From Sinorhizobium saheli (GTDB lineage: Bacteria > Pseudomonadota > Alphaproteobacteria > Rhizobiales > Rhizobiaceae), in contig NZ_LNQB01000083.1 in the NCBI RefSeq assembly GCF_001651875.1, forward strand, positions 377,130 through 441,129: DNA of 64,000 nucleotides, in the 5' to 3' direction. The position numbers and the translations under genes were made by a program. Below, piece after piece: positions 1 through 9,558 of the stretch; position 1 is the first letter of the stretch, and each line of letters begins with the position of its first letter. The notes under the pieces were generated by a model, which was not told the DNA's origin, ran no database searches, and saw only the letters and a list, made by a program, of their open reading frames with translations.

Positions 1-126
1 GCAACGCCATCATAGTCATGGCCGGGTTGCATGCCTCGGCTGCGCTTTTTGAAAGTTGGCACCTCAAGGAAAACCTCATATGGTCCATGATCACGGGCCG
101 CAAGAGGGCCTGACCCTGGAAACCAG

Positions 127-801
127 ATGCGCTTGCTCCTCGTCGAAGACAGTCCCCGCCTCATCGAGCTCGTGAGCGAGACCATGCATGAGGCGGGCTG
201 GCGGCTTGACGCGGTGTCGACCCTTCGCGACGCCGAAGCCGCGATCGCCTCCCGGGAGCATGATCTCGTACTTCTCGATCTCGGGCTTCCCGATGGCGAC
301 GGACTCGGCCTGTTGAAGTGGCTCCGACAGGAGCATGCCGGCTTGCCGGTGCTGATCATCACGGCGCGCGGCTCGGTCGACGAACGGATCGAGGGACTCG
401 ATGCCGGCGCCGACGACTATCTCGTCAAGCCCTTCCATCATCGTGAGCTCCTGTCGCGGTGCCGGGCGATGCTGAGGCGCAATCCCCAGGCGATCCAGCC
501 GGTGCTGGAGGCGGGTTCGCTGCGCTACGACCCGGCGACGGCGGATCTCACCTGCGGCGGCGAAGTCGTGCCGCTGCCGCCGCGCGAGCGTTCGTTGATG
601 GAGATATTGATGCGCGAGGTCGGGCGCGTCGTCCCCAAGCGTCGGCTTGAGACGGCACTTTCGGAATACGGGCAGGAACTGAGCTCGAACGCGCTTGAGC
701 TCGCCGTTTCACGGGTGCGCAAGAAGCTGCAATCGCTGAAGACCGGCGTGCAGATCGAGACCGTTCGCGGCATCGGCTACCTGTTGCGGACGAATTCATG
801 A
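127..801 (+). CDS. OmpR-family two-component response regulator
   Basis: A 224-residue DNA-binding response regulator. The receiver domain covers about residues 1-115, with the acidic pocket at E7/D8, the phospho-acceptor D51 (in LVLLDLGLPDGDG), a switch residue near T79 and the conserved K101. A winged-helix C-terminal domain follows, at about 128-220. The receiver looks most like the QseB/TctD/PmrA group. The ATG at 127 is the natural start because the receiver begins there. The stop overlaps the start of the sensor kinase by 4 bp (ATGA), so the two form one operon. The target is unknown. The 126 bases before it hold no gene I can support. Confidence 0.93.
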   Translation: MRLLLVEDSPRLIELVSETMHEAGWRLDAVSTLRDAEAAIASREHDLVLLDLGLPDGDGLGLLKWLRQEHAGLPVLIITARGSVDERIEGLDAGADDYLVKPFHHRELLSRCRAMLRRNPQAIQPVLEAGSLRYDPATADLTCGGEVVPLPPRERSLMEILMREVGRVVPKRRLETALSEYGQELSSNALELAVSRVRKKLQSLKTGVQIETVRGIGYLLRTNS

Positions 802-2150
802 CGCGCGCCAACCCGTCGCTCATCGGCATCGTGGCGCGGCGCATCATCGCCTTCTCACTCTTTGCGATGCTGCTGCAGATCGGCGTGGTCTTCGCCGATT
901 ACTGGTTCGACGACGACAAGCTCAGCGTGATGATGCTGCAGCAAGAAATGGGACAATTGTCGCGCGGGATCACGAAAAACGACGGGGTTCTGACCTACCG
1001 GCCGGACCACGAACTGCGCGAGCGGTATCTCGACCTCCACGGCGCCGAGGGTGCGATCTATGTCAGGGTCCGCACCGCCTCCGGCTCCGTGCTCTTCTCC
1101 AACTGCTCGACAGATTGCGCGGCCCATTTCCTGCCGCTCAGCGTCAACCTGCCGAATTTCTGGAAACGCCTGATCGCGCCCGGCAAGCCTTTCAGCGTCG
1201 CCGGCGGCCAGTCCTTCGAGCGCGACGGCGAGGCGGTGCTCGTGGAACTCGCGATCCTCAAGGATCCAAACGGGTTCATGTACAGCGCTCTTCTTCACGA
1301 GATGTTCGATTCGATGATCGTGCCGATGACGCTGATGTTCTGCCTCGTCATCGGGGCGACGATCTGGTCGATCCGCAAGGCACTGAAGCCCGTGGCAATG
1401 GCGGTGCGAGCCGCCGATGCGCTCGACCCGCGCGACCGGGACGCCCGCCTGCCTTCGGCCCGCATGCCGCAGGAAGTCGAGCGCCTCGTCGCCGCCGTCA
1501 ACCGCCTGCTCATGCGCGTCGCCGACCTTATCCAGTCGCAGAAGGTCTTCGCCTCTTCGATCGCCCACGAAATCCGCACGCCGGTTTCGATTGCCAAGAT
1601 GGAATTGAGCCGCATCGCCGACCCCCGGGCGCGCAATGCCGAGCGCGACCTCGACGCGCTGACGCATATCCTCGAGCAATTGACCGCGCTCGCTCGTGCC
1701 GACGCGGTCGATCCGGCCGCCTATCAACGCTCCAGCCTTTCGCTGATCGGGGCCGAGGTGACGCAGGCGACGGCGCCGTTCGTCTTCGACCATGAGAAGT
1801 CGATCGAATTCGTCGACCATGGCACGCCGCCGGTGACGGTGATTCCGGCTCTCGTCGAGAACATGCTGCGCAACCTGATCGAGAATGCGGTGAAGCACAA
1901 TCTGCCCGGAACCCGCATCGTCGTGACCTGCGGGCCGGGCCCGCTGGTTGCGGTCGAGGACGACGGCAAGGGTCTCGTCGATCTGCCGGAGCACACCGAG
2001 GATCTCGGCTACGTCAAACACTCGGGCCAGATCGGACTGGGGCTCAGGATCGTCCACCGGATCGCCGAGCTTCACAAGGCGAAGATCGCACTCGATACGG
2101 CCCCCGGCAAGGGAACCAGGGTGGCGATCGACTTTGCCGCGGCGGCATAG
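798..2150 (+). CDS. Sensor histidine kinase, partner of the upstream OmpR-type regulator
   Basis: A 450-residue inner-membrane kinase. Membrane segments lie near residues 16-34 and 172-192 and enclose a periplasmic sensor of about 135 residues with no recognisable binding motif. A HAMP-like linker follows. The H-box reads FASSIAHEIRTP with the phospho-acceptor at H257. The N-box (NLIENAVKHN) and the G boxes (VEDDGKGL, GQIGLGL) are intact, so kinase activity is expected. The ATG overlaps the regulator's stop by 4 bp. The architecture resembles QseC/TctE kinases, but the signal cannot be predicted. The HPP-CBS gene downstream is a possible target by position only. Confidence 0.93.
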   Translation: MTRANPSLIGIVARRIIAFSLFAMLLQIGVVFADYWFDDDKLSVMMLQQEMGQLSRGITKNDGVLTYRPDHELRERYLDLHGAEGAIYVRVRTASGSVLFSNCSTDCAAHFLPLSVNLPNFWKRLIAPGKPFSVAGGQSFERDGEAVLVELAILKDPNGFMYSALLHEMFDSMIVPMTLMFCLVIGATIWSIRKALKPVAMAVRAADALDPRDRDARLPSARMPQEVERLVAAVNRLLMRVADLIQSQKVFASSIAHEIRTPVSIAKMELSRIADPRARNAERDLDALTHILEQLTALARADAVDPAAYQRSSLSLIGAEVTQATAPFVFDHEKSIEFVDHGTPPVTVIPALVENMLRNLIENAVKHNLPGTRIVVTCGPGPLVAVEDDGKGLVDLPEHTEDLGYVKHSGQIGLGLRIVHRIAELHKAKIALDTAPGKGTRVAIDFAAAA

Positions 2151-2508
2151 AGGCAAGGCGCTGGTTTCCCGCTAATGCAGCGTCGGAGGCCGCAAAGGGG
2201 CTTCCGGTCGAAGATCTCGAAACGATTCGCGGCGACACGCTGCGTCGAACGCGGATGCTGAAGAGCACACGTGACCCTATGGCGCGGTGGCGGTCTCCAG
2301 ACGCTATGTCGTCGCATAGAACCGCTCTCCCTTTCGCCGCCGGACAGAGCCTGCGCAGTTCGCCCATTCGATAGGCGCGATGCATATTTTTTAATCCGGC
2401 GCGTTTTCTTGGGTGTGCGTTTCGTGCCCACCGCGTGATCATGTGCTATTGCCGCGTGCAATTTCCGCCGCCCCCAGCTCTTCCGCCCCGACCCTCCTGC
2501 GAGCATCC
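2151..2508. other. Intergenic region before the HPP-CBS gene
   Basis: About 358 bases without a convincing gene. A short AT-rich patch near 2385-2396 could form part of a promoter for the HPP-CBS gene. I see no strong hairpin, repeat or small ORF with a ribosome binding site. Confidence 0.4.
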
Positions 2509-3681
2509 ATGACCAAAGCCACGGCCTTCTTCCGGCGCCTCCTCCCGTCGCTTGCGCCGATCAGCCATTGGGAACGCCTGCGCGCATCCTGCGGCGCGCT
2601 CGTCGGAGTGCTGTCGACCGGCTTCATCAGCACGGTGGCCGTCGGCGCCGACGCGAGCCTGCCGCTGCTCATCGCACCGATGGGCGCCTCGGCCGTGCTG
2701 CTCTTCGCCGCGCCGTCGAGCCCGCTTGCCCAGCCCTGGTCGATCATGGGCGGCAATATCGTTGCGGCGACCGTCGGCGTGACCTTCGCCTTGCTCATCC
2801 CCAATCCGGTGGTGGCGGCCGCCGTCGCCGTCGCCGTGGCGATCGGCATGATGCTGCTCCTCGGCTGCCTGCACCCGCCGAGCGGTGCCGTCGCCCTCAC
2901 CGCCGTTCTCGGCGGTCCCGTCATCCGCGACGCCGGCTATGGCTTCGTACTCTCGCCCGTCGCCATCAATTCGCTGGTCATCGTCATCGCCGCGCTGGTC
3001 TTCAACAATCTCACCGGACGGCGCTATCCGCACCTGGCGCCGGCAGCAAACCCGCACCAAACGCAGGATCCGCTGCCGAGCCAGCGCCTCGGCGTCGTGC
3101 CCGAAGACCTGCAGGCCGTGCTGGCGCAATACGGCGAGGTCGTCAGCGTGAGCCCGGAGGAACTGGACGCGTTCATCCACCAGGCGCAGACGCGCGCCTT
3201 TACCCGGCGGTCGGGCGAGACCACCTGCGCGGAGATCATGTCGCGCGACGTCCTGACGGTCGCCCCGGATGCGCCGCTGCGCAAGGCCTGGAGGATGCTG
3301 CTCGAACACCGCATCAAGGCGCTGCCGGTGGTCACGGATGCCGACGGCCTGGTCGGCATCGTCACCCAGACGGATTTCATGAAGCATCTCGCCATGGCGC
3401 CCGACGGCCGGCTGCAGGTCGGCCTGCGGGAGCGCCTCGGCAATATCATCGGGCTTCGCGCCAAATCGCCCCGCCTCGTTTCCGACATCATGACGCGACG
3501 CGTGCAGTCCGCCTTGCCGGAAACGATGATCGCGAAGCTGGTGCCGCCCATGGCCGACATGGGGCTCCATCACATGCCCGTCGTCGACGCCGACAACCGT
3601 GTCATCGGGATCGTCACACAGTCGGACCTCATCGCAGCCCTCTTCCAGCGTCGCCTCGAGGCCGCGCGAAAGGTCGCCTGA
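2509..3681 (+). CDS. HPP-family membrane protein with C-terminal CBS pair
   Basis: A 390-residue protein. The N-terminal half has several membrane helices and the family signature LHPPSGA at about residues 121-127. The C-terminal part, about 240-385, holds two CBS domains (starting near AEIMSRDVLTVAPDAPL and SDIMTRRVQSALPE), which usually bind adenine nucleotides. HPP proteins have been linked to nitrite transport in plastids and cyanobacteria; the role here is unknown. An in-frame start exists upstream at 2413, but the residues it adds are low-complexity and unlike a membrane protein. ATG 2509 begins just before the first conserved helix and is preferred, although its ribosome site is weak. 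Confidence 0.85.
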   Translation: MTKATAFFRRLLPSLAPISHWERLRASCGALVGVLSTGFISTVAVGADASLPLLIAPMGASAVLLFAAPSSPLAQPWSIMGGNIVAATVGVTFALLIPNPVVAAAVAVAVAIGMMLLLGCLHPPSGAVALTAVLGGPVIRDAGYGFVLSPVAINSLVIVIAALVFNNLTGRRYPHLAPAANPHQTQDPLPSQRLGVVPEDLQAVLAQYGEVVSVSPEELDAFIHQAQTRAFTRRSGETTCAEIMSRDVLTVAPDAPLRKAWRMLLEHRIKALPVVTDADGLVGIVTQTDFMKHLAMAPDGRLQVGLRERLGNIIGLRAKSPRLVSDIMTRRVQSALPETMIAKLVPPMADMGLHHMPVVDADNRVIGIVTQSDLIAALFQRRLEAARKVA

Positions 3682-3800
3682 CCCGCTTCCTTGGGGAGGC
3701 CCGTCCATCGTTTGGTGAGACCAGCCCAAAGGAACGGCCGAACGCGCCAACCGCCTTCGGACGCCCGTTGTCTCTTGTCGAACGCATTTCATTCTTTCGA

Positions 3801-3829
3801 TTGACTTATTCGATCGAATGGCGTAGTGT
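3801..3829 (+). promoter_or_regulatory. Candidate promoter and operator of the CecR-type repressor
   Basis: A TTGACT box at 3801-3806 and a TAGTGT box at 3824-3829 are separated by 17 bp. The spacer contains a perfect 12-bp palindrome, ATTCGATCGAAT, at 3808-3819, placed where a TetR-type repressor would block polymerase. The predicted transcription start, about 7 bp past the second box, falls on the ATG at 3836. No Shine-Dalgarno sequence precedes that ATG, which suggests a leaderless mRNA. All of this is inferred from sequence. Confidence 0.5.
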
Positions 3830-3835
3830 CGATTT

Positions 3836-4540
3836 ATGGCAAGAAACAACGACAGATCCCCACAGCTTCGGCCCGACCGCGGTGACGCGACACGGGAGAA
3901 GCTTCTGAACACCGCCATCGACGTCTTCGGGCGCTATGGTTTCGACGGCGCGACAACCCGGAAGCTCGCCGATGCGGCGGGCGTCAACCTTCAGGCGATC
4001 CCCTATTATTTCGGCGGCAAGGAAGGGCTTTTCATTGCCGCGGCCGAACACCTCGCCTCGATCATCGGCGGCCATGTCGGCGACCTGCGCGCGGCGATCC
4101 TCACCCGTTTCGCGGAGCTCGACGCCGACGGCGCAAAGATGACCGCCGCGGAGGCGCGGCAGTATCTCACCCTGATCGTCCAACGGATGGTTGTCCTCTT
4201 CGTCAGCGAGGAATCCGAAAGCTGGGCGCGGTTCATCATTCGCGAGCAGATGGAGCCGACCGAGGCGTTCAGGCGCATCTACGGCCATATCATGCGACCG
4301 ATGATCGAGATGGCGCGGCGGCTGATCGGCACGATCCTGGACGACGACCCGGCCTCGGAACACATAGGCCTGAGGACGCTCTCCTTCGTCGGAAGCATTC
4401 TGATCTTCCGTACGGCCCATGCCGCAGTCTACGCGCAGCTCGAATGGGAAACCGCGGGCCCGCGCGAAATCGAGATATTGCAGCGTCATGCCGCCGAACT
4501 CGTCGCCGTGCTCGGCGCGGAGAAGGACCGCCAATCATGA
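3836..4540 (+). CDS. cecR: TetR/AcrR-family regulator, CecR (YbiH) type
   Basis: A 234-residue repressor. The N-terminal helix-turn-helix occupies about residues 15-60 ([20 protein letters not shown], then [11 protein letters not shown]). The rest matches the CecR-type C-terminal ligand domain. In E. coli, cecR heads the ybhGFSR operon and controls it together with rhlE in response to antibiotics. The same gene order here, with a 4-bp overlap to the YbhG-like gene, makes autoregulation of the efflux operon likely. No ribosome binding site is visible before the ATG (see the promoter entry). The inducing ligand is unknown. Confidence 0.88.
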   Translation: MARNNDRSPQLRPDRGDATREKLLNTAIDVFGRYGFDGATTRKLADAAGVNLQAIPYYFGGKEGLFIAAAEHLASIIGGHVGDLRAAILTRFAELDADGAKMTAAEARQYLTLIVQRMVVLFVSEESESWARFIIREQMEPTEAFRRIYGHIMRPMIEMARRLIGTILDDDPASEHIGLRTLSFVGSILIFRTAHAAVYAQLEWETAGPREIEILQRHAAELVAVLGAEKDRQS

Positions 4541-5538
4541 GGAAAATCGCGATCTTCGTCCTTCTCGTCGCCGCGGCGCTCGCCGGCGGCTGGTGGTTCG
4601 ACGTGCCGGCGCGCCTCGGCTTCGCGCGTGAGGACCGGCGGGCCGTGCTCTACGGCAATGTCGATATCCGCCAGGTGTCGCTCGGCTTCCGCGTCAGCGG
4701 TCGCATTGCGGAACTCCGCGTCGACGAGGGCGATACCGTAAAGGCAGGCGACGTCATGGCACGGCTCGACGCCGAACCGTTCCAGCAGGCGCTCGATGCC
4801 GCCGCGGCGGAGGCGGAGGCACTGAAGGCGACGCTGGCAAAGCTCAAGGCCGGCGCCCGCGCCACCGAGATCGCCCAGGCGCGTGCCACGCACGAGGAGC
4901 GTCTTGCCGAACTCCGGAATGCCGACCTCGCCTACCAGCGTGCGAAGCAGTTGCGGCCGAACGGCACGATCTCGCAGGCCGAGCTCGACCAGACGAGCGC
5001 CAGCCGCGCCGCCGCCGTCGCCCGCGCCGCCGTCGCCCGCGAGGCCCTGGCGCTTCTCGAAGAGGGCAACCGCGTCGAGGACATAGCCGCGGCAGAGGCC
5101 CAGCTCAATGCCGCCACCGCCAAGGTCGCGAGCGCCAGGACCTCGCTCAAGGATACCGAGCTCCTTGCCCCGAGCGCCGGCGTCGTTCTCTCGCGCGTGC
5201 GGGAAACGGGCGCAATCGTCTCGCCATCCGATACGGTCTATGTGCTTTCGCTGACCGAACCCGTCTGGGTCCGCGCCTATGTCGCCGAGCCGGATCTCGG
5301 CCGCGTTCACCCGGGCATGAAGGTCAAGGTGACCTCCGACACCGCGCCCGCCCGTGCCTATGAGGGAACGGTCGGCTTCATCTCGCCGGTCGCGGAGTTC
5401 ACGCCGAAATCGGTGGAGACGCCGGAACTCAGGACCGACCTCGTCTACAGGCTGCGCGTCGTGATCCGCGATCCGGGTCCGGATCTTCGCCAGGGCATGC
5501 CGGTCACCGTGCATCTGCCGCAGGCGGAGGAAAGCTGA
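4537..5538 (+). CDS. ybhG: HlyD/YbhG-family membrane fusion protein
   Basis: A 333-residue periplasmic adaptor anchored by an N-terminal membrane helix (residues 3-20). A first lipoyl half follows ([25 protein letters not shown]). A long alpha-helical hairpin rich in Ala, Glu and Arg runs from about 85 to 215. The second lipoyl half is [20 protein letters not shown], and beta-barrel domains end the protein. It should link the YbhFSR ABC exporter to an outer-membrane channel; no outer-membrane factor is encoded nearby, so a shared TolC homologue is presumed. ATG 4537 overlaps the cecR stop by 4 bp and starts exactly at the signal anchor. Confidence 0.9.
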   Translation: MRKIAIFVLLVAAALAGGWWFDVPARLGFAREDRRAVLYGNVDIRQVSLGFRVSGRIAELRVDEGDTVKAGDVMARLDAEPFQQALDAAAAEAEALKATLAKLKAGARATEIAQARATHEERLAELRNADLAYQRAKQLRPNGTISQAELDQTSASRAAAVARAAVAREALALLEEGNRVEDIAAAEAQLNAATAKVASARTSLKDTELLAPSAGVVLSRVRETGAIVSPSDTVYVLSLTEPVWVRAYVAEPDLGRVHPGMKVKVTSDTAPARAYEGTVGFISPVAEFTPKSVETPELRTDLVYRLRVVIRDPGPDLRQGMPVTVHLPQAEES

Positions 5539-7289
5539 TGACCGCAAGCGCCAAAGCCGAGCCGGCTCCCTTTGTTCGGCTGACGGCCGTCACCAAGCGG
5601 TTCGGCACCGCGGCCCCTGCCCTCGACGCCATCGAAGGCGTCATCATGGGGGGCCGGATCACCGGCCTCGTCGGCCCGGACGGCGCCGGCAAGACGACGC
5701 TGATCCGGCTGATGACGGGCCTCATGCTCCCGGACCAAGGCAGCGTCCAGGTGCTCGACTACGACACGCGCCGGAATCCGGGCGCGATCCAGGCGGCGAT
5801 CGGCTACATGCCGCAGCGCTTCGGCCTTTACGAGGACCTTTCGGTCCAGGAGAATCTCGACCTCTATGCCGACCTGCGCGGGCTGCCGAAGAGCGAGCGC
5901 CGCCGCACCTTCAGCGAGCTGCTCGAGTTCACCGATCTCGCCCGCTTCACGACGCGCCTTGCCGGCAAGCTCTCCGGCGGCATGAAGCAGAAGCTCGGGC
6001 TTGCCTGCGCACTTCTGCGCAAGCCCCGCCTGCTCCTCCTCGACGAGCCGGGGGTGGGCGTCGACCCGATTTCGCGGCGCGACCTCTGGAAAATGGTCGA
6101 GAACCTGACGGCGGAAGGCATCGGCGTCGTCTGGTCGACCGCCTATCTCGAGGAAGCCGAGGCCTGCGATCATGTCTTTCTGTTGAACCAGGGCAGGCTG
6201 CTCTTCTCCGGTCCGCCGCAGGAGATGACCGGCCGCGTCGAGGACCGCGTCTATCGGCTCTCCGGCATCGACGGGAGGCGTCGCGAAAGGCTCGCGCGCT
6301 TTCTCGACCATGAGGGGGTCGTCGACGGCGTCATCCAGGGCGAGGCGATCCGCCTGGTGATGAAGTCGGGGGCCGTGCCTCCGCCGCTCGGCAAGGGCGA
6401 CGGCACGTCGTCCGCTCGCGCCGCCGTCACGCCGCCGCGCTTCGAGGACGCCTTTGTCGACATGCTCGGCGGGGGCCCGGGCGGCCGCTCGCGGCTTGCC
6501 GAAACGCAAAGGACTTTCGCCGGCGACGCCGGCCGGCCGGTCATCGAGGCGCGGGGACTGACGAAGCGCTTCGGCGATTTCACCGCCGCCGACGGCATCA
6601 CCTTCGATATTCCGCGCGGCGAGATTTTTGGACTGCTCGGGCCCAACGGCGCCGGCAAGTCCACGACCTTCAAGATGCTGTGCGGGCTCCTGAAACCTAC
6701 CGCCGGCGAAGGCCGGGTCGCCGGCTTCGACTTGCGGCGCGATGCGCCCGAGGCCCGCAACCGGCTCGGCTACATGGCGCAGAAATTCTCGCTCTACGGC
6801 GACCTGAGCGTCATTCAGAACCTGAATTTCTTTGCCGGCGTCTACGGGCTTTCCGGCGCGAAGAAGCGGGAACGGATCGTTCTCATGACGGAGATCTTCG
6901 ATTTCCGCCCGATCCATGACATGTCCTCCAAGGACCTGCCGCTCGGCCTGAAGCAGCGCCTCGCGCTTGCCTGCGCGGTGCTGCACGAGCCGGAGGTGCT
7001 TTTCCTCGACGAGCCGACCTCCGGCGTCGACCCGATCACGCGGCGCGAGTTCTGGACCCATATCAACGGGCTCGTGGAAAAGGGCGTGACCGTTCTCGTC
7101 ACCACCCACTTCATGGACGAGGCGGAATATTGCGACCGTATCTCGCTCATCTATCGCGGCCGGTCGATCGCGCTCGGCTCGCCGGACGAGATGAAGGCGC
7201 GTGTCGCAAGCAAGGACCTGCCCGATCCGACGATGGAGGACGCCTTCGTCGCACTCGTCGAGGGCTCGGAGGCGAGGGAGGCAGCATGA
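5538..7289 (+). CDS. ybhF: YbhF-like tandem ABC transporter ATPase
   Basis: A 583-residue protein with two complete ATPase domains in one chain, as in YbhF. Domain 1 has Walker A GPDGAGKTT near residues 49-57 and signature LSGGMKQKLG. Domain 2 has Walker A GPNGAGKST near 372 and a degenerate signature, DLPLGLKQRLAL, in place of LSGGQ. Both Walker B regions end in LLDEP or FLDEP. It powers export through the two permeases that follow. The ATG shares one base with the ybhG stop. The weakened second signature is usual in this family and may make the two sites functionally unequal. Confidence 0.92.
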   Translation: MTASAKAEPAPFVRLTAVTKRFGTAAPALDAIEGVIMGGRITGLVGPDGAGKTTLIRLMTGLMLPDQGSVQVLDYDTRRNPGAIQAAIGYMPQRFGLYEDLSVQENLDLYADLRGLPKSERRRTFSELLEFTDLARFTTRLAGKLSGGMKQKLGLACALLRKPRLLLLDEPGVGVDPISRRDLWKMVENLTAEGIGVVWSTAYLEEAEACDHVFLLNQGRLLFSGPPQEMTGRVEDRVYRLSGIDGRRRERLARFLDHEGVVDGVIQGEAIRLVMKSGAVPPPLGKGDGTSSARAAVTPPRFEDAFVDMLGGGPGGRSRLAETQRTFAGDAGRPVIEARGLTKRFGDFTAADGITFDIPRGEIFGLLGPNGAGKSTTFKMLCGLLKPTAGEGRVAGFDLRRDAPEARNRLGYMAQKFSLYGDLSVIQNLNFFAGVYGLSGAKKRERIVLMTEIFDFRPIHDMSSKDLPLGLKQRLALACAVLHEPEVLFLDEPTSGVDPITRREFWTHINGLVEKGVTVLVTTHFMDEAEYCDRISLIYRGRSIALGSPDEMKARVASKDLPDPTMEDAFVALVEGSEAREAA

Positions 7290-8440
7290 ACGTCATGCGC
7301 AAGATCGACCTCGAGGCGGAGCGGGCCGGCCGGGCACGGCGCTTCGCCGCCCTGGTCCGCAAGGAAAGCTATCAGATCGTGCGCGATCCGAGCAGCATCC
7401 TGATCGCCTTCATCCTGCCGATGATCCTTCTCTTCCTCTTCGGCTATGGCGTTTCGCTCGACACGACGCGGACACGCGTCGCCCTCGTCGTCGAGGAGGC
7501 GACGCCGCTGACGCGCGATCTTGCCGCGAGCTTCGAGGCCTCGCGCTACTTTTTTGTCGTCAGCGGCCGTGACCGGCGCGAATTCGAGGACGATCTCGCT
7601 CTCGGCCGCGTCCGCGGCATCCTGGTCATCCCCGCAGGCTTTGCCGCCGACCATGCGGCGGGGCGTCATCCGTCCGTGCAGGTGATCGTCGACGGCTCCG
7701 ATCCGAACACCGCCAATTTCGTGCAGAACTATGCGCAAGGCGCAGTTGCCAATTGGGAGCGTCAGCGCGCCAACGAGGGGCGGAGCCCGCAACCGGCGAT
7801 CGCCGCCGAACAGCGCTTCTGGTTCAACCCTGAGCTGACGAGCCGCAACTTCCTCGTTCCGGGCTCGATCGCCATCGTCATGACGCTTGTCGGGACGCTG
7901 CTCACCTCGCTTGTCGTGGCGCGCGAATGGGAGCGCGGCACGATGGAGGCGATGATGGCGACGCCGGTTTCGGCCGCCGAGCTCCTGGCCGGCAAACTGC
8001 TCCCCTATTTCGTCCTCGGCCTGACCTCGATGACGCTTTGCGTCTTGCTCGCCGTCTTCCTCTTCGGCGTGCCTTTCCGCGGCTCGGTCGCGGCGCTCTA
8101 CGCGCTTTCGGCAACGTTCCTGATGCCGGCCCTCGGGCAGGGCCTGCTGATCTCCGCCGCCACCAAGAACCAGTTCCTCGCCTCGCAGCTCGCGCTGATC
8201 TCGGCCTTCCTGCCGGCCTTCCTCCTGTCTGGCTTCCTTTTCGAGATCAATTCGATGCCGACCGTCATCCAGTGGCTCACCTATTTCGTCCCGGCACGCT
8301 ACCTGATCCCCAGCCTGCAGATGGTGTTCCTCGCCGGCGACATCTGGCCGATGTTCGCCAGGGCGATCGCGGTGATGTTCCTGATCGGCTGCGTCTTCTT
8401 CGCGCTTGCGGCGCGCAGCACCAGAAAGAGGATCGGCTGA
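7286..8440 (+). CDS. ybhS: ABC-2 type permease, YbhS-like
   Basis: A 384-residue inner-membrane permease of the ABC-2 family. One membrane segment lies near residues 38-58 (ILIAFILPMILLFLFGYGVS), followed by a periplasmic domain of about 150 residues. A C-terminal bundle of five or six helices begins near residue 195. The ATG at 7286 overlaps the ybhF stop by 4 bp; longer in-frame extensions run back inside ybhF and are rejected. It pairs with the next gene to form the heteromeric channel. Homologous E. coli YbhFSR acts on some antibiotics and has been reported to export Na+/Li+; the substrate here is unknown. Confidence 0.9.
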   Translation: MNVMRKIDLEAERAGRARRFAALVRKESYQIVRDPSSILIAFILPMILLFLFGYGVSLDTTRTRVALVVEEATPLTRDLAASFEASRYFFVVSGRDRREFEDDLALGRVRGILVIPAGFAADHAAGRHPSVQVIVDGSDPNTANFVQNYAQGAVANWERQRANEGRSPQPAIAAEQRFWFNPELTSRNFLVPGSIAIVMTLVGTLLTSLVVAREWERGTMEAMMATPVSAAELLAGKLLPYFVLGLTSMTLCVLLAVFLFGVPFRGSVAALYALSATFLMPALGQGLLISAATKNQFLASQLALISAFLPAFLLSGFLFEINSMPTVIQWLTYFVPARYLIPSLQMVFLAGDIWPMFARAIAVMFLIGCVFFALAARSTRKRIG

Positions 8441-8442
8441 GC

Positions 8443-9555
8443 ATGTGGTGGACGCGACTGAAAGCGCTGATCGTCAAGGAGCTGCTGGCGGTGCTGCGCG
8501 ATCCGAAGGCGCGGCTGATCCTGGTCGGTCCGCCGATCGTCCAGCTTCTCGTCTTCTCCTATGCGGCAACGCTCGAGGTGAAGAACGTCGATCTGATGGT
8601 GCTCGATCGCGACAATGGTCACTGGAGCCAGGAGCTCATCCAGCGGATCGGCGGATCGCCGACCTTCCGCAGCGTCACGCTGGCCGCCAGCCCGGCGGAA
8701 GTCCGTCTCGCCATCGACACCCAGAGCGTGCTCGCGGCACTGGAAATCGGTCCAACCTTCTCCCGCGATATCGAAGCGGGGCAGCCGGCCGAGGTGCAGG
8801 TGATCCTCGACGGGCGGCGCTCCAATGCCTCGCAGATCGTTTCCGGCTATCTCGGCCGCATCGTCGGCACGCTCGCCGCCGAAACGCCCGCCGGCAAGCG
8901 CACGGGCTCCGAGGCGATCCGGATCGAGCCGCGCAACTGGTTCAACCCCAATCTCACCTATCAGTGGTTCATGGTGCCGAACCTCGTCGCGAGCATCGCG
9001 CTCCTGATCGGGCTCATCGTCACCGCCCTCTCCGTCGCCCGCGAGCGGGAGCTCGGCACCTTCGACCAGTTGATCGTCTCGCCCTTGCGCACGCACGAGA
9101 TCCTGCTCGGCAAGCTCATCCCGCCGATGATGATCGGGCTCTTCCACATCAGCATCTATATCCTTGCGGCGGTCTTCATCTTCGGAGTGCCGCTGCGCGG
9201 CTCGCTCCTGCTCCTCTACGGCAGCGCGGTGTTCTATCTCGCCGCGGTCGTCGGCGTCGGCCTCTTCATCTCCGCGCTATCCATGACGCAGCAGCAGGCG
9301 ATCCTCGGCGCCTTCCTCTTCATGGTGCCGGCAATGCTGCTCTCCGGCTTCGCGACACCGATCGAGAACATGCCGGCATGGCTGCAGCCGGTGACGCTCA
9401 TCAATCCGCTGCGCTACTTCCTGGTGATCGTAAAGGGAGTATTCCTCAAGGATATCCCGCTCGCCGAGGTAATCCGCCAGACCGTGCCGCTCTGCCTGAT
9501 CGCCATCGTCACGCTCTCCGCCGCCGCCTGGCTCTTCCGCCGCCGGCTGGAGTGA
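8443..9555 (+). CDS. ybhR: ABC-2 type permease, YbhR-like
   Basis: A 370-residue ABC-2 permease with the same plan as its neighbour: a first helix near residues 25-45, a large periplasmic loop, then a helical bundle from about 180 (LVASIALLIGLIVTALSVAR). It starts two bases after the ybhS stop, closing the five-gene cecR-ybhGFSR operon. The stop lies only three bases from the convergent hydrolase stop, so there is no room for a separate terminator. Assignment to YbhR rather than YbhS rests mainly on gene order. Confidence 0.9.
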   Translation: MWWTRLKALIVKELLAVLRDPKARLILVGPPIVQLLVFSYAATLEVKNVDLMVLDRDNGHWSQELIQRIGGSPTFRSVTLAASPAEVRLAIDTQSVLAALEIGPTFSRDIEAGQPAEVQVILDGRRSNASQIVSGYLGRIVGTLAAETPAGKRTGSEAIRIEPRNWFNPNLTYQWFMVPNLVASIALLIGLIVTALSVARERELGTFDQLIVSPLRTHEILLGKLIPPMMIGLFHISIYILAAVFIFGVPLRGSLLLLYGSAVFYLAAVVGVGLFISALSMTQQQAILGAFLFMVPAMLLSGFATPIENMPAWLQPVTLINPLRYFLVIVKGVFLKDIPLAEVIRQTVPLCLIAIVTLSAAAWLFRRRLE

Positions 9556-9558
9556 AGT

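Noticed and set aside
2446-3918. 490-codon minus-strand frame across the HPP-CBS gene
   Set aside because: It shadows the real plus-strand gene and has no plausible ribosome site or motifs.
5445-7109. 554-codon open frame on the minus strand
   Set aside because: It is antisense to the ybhF ATPase, with the same low-complexity composition and no recognisable domain.
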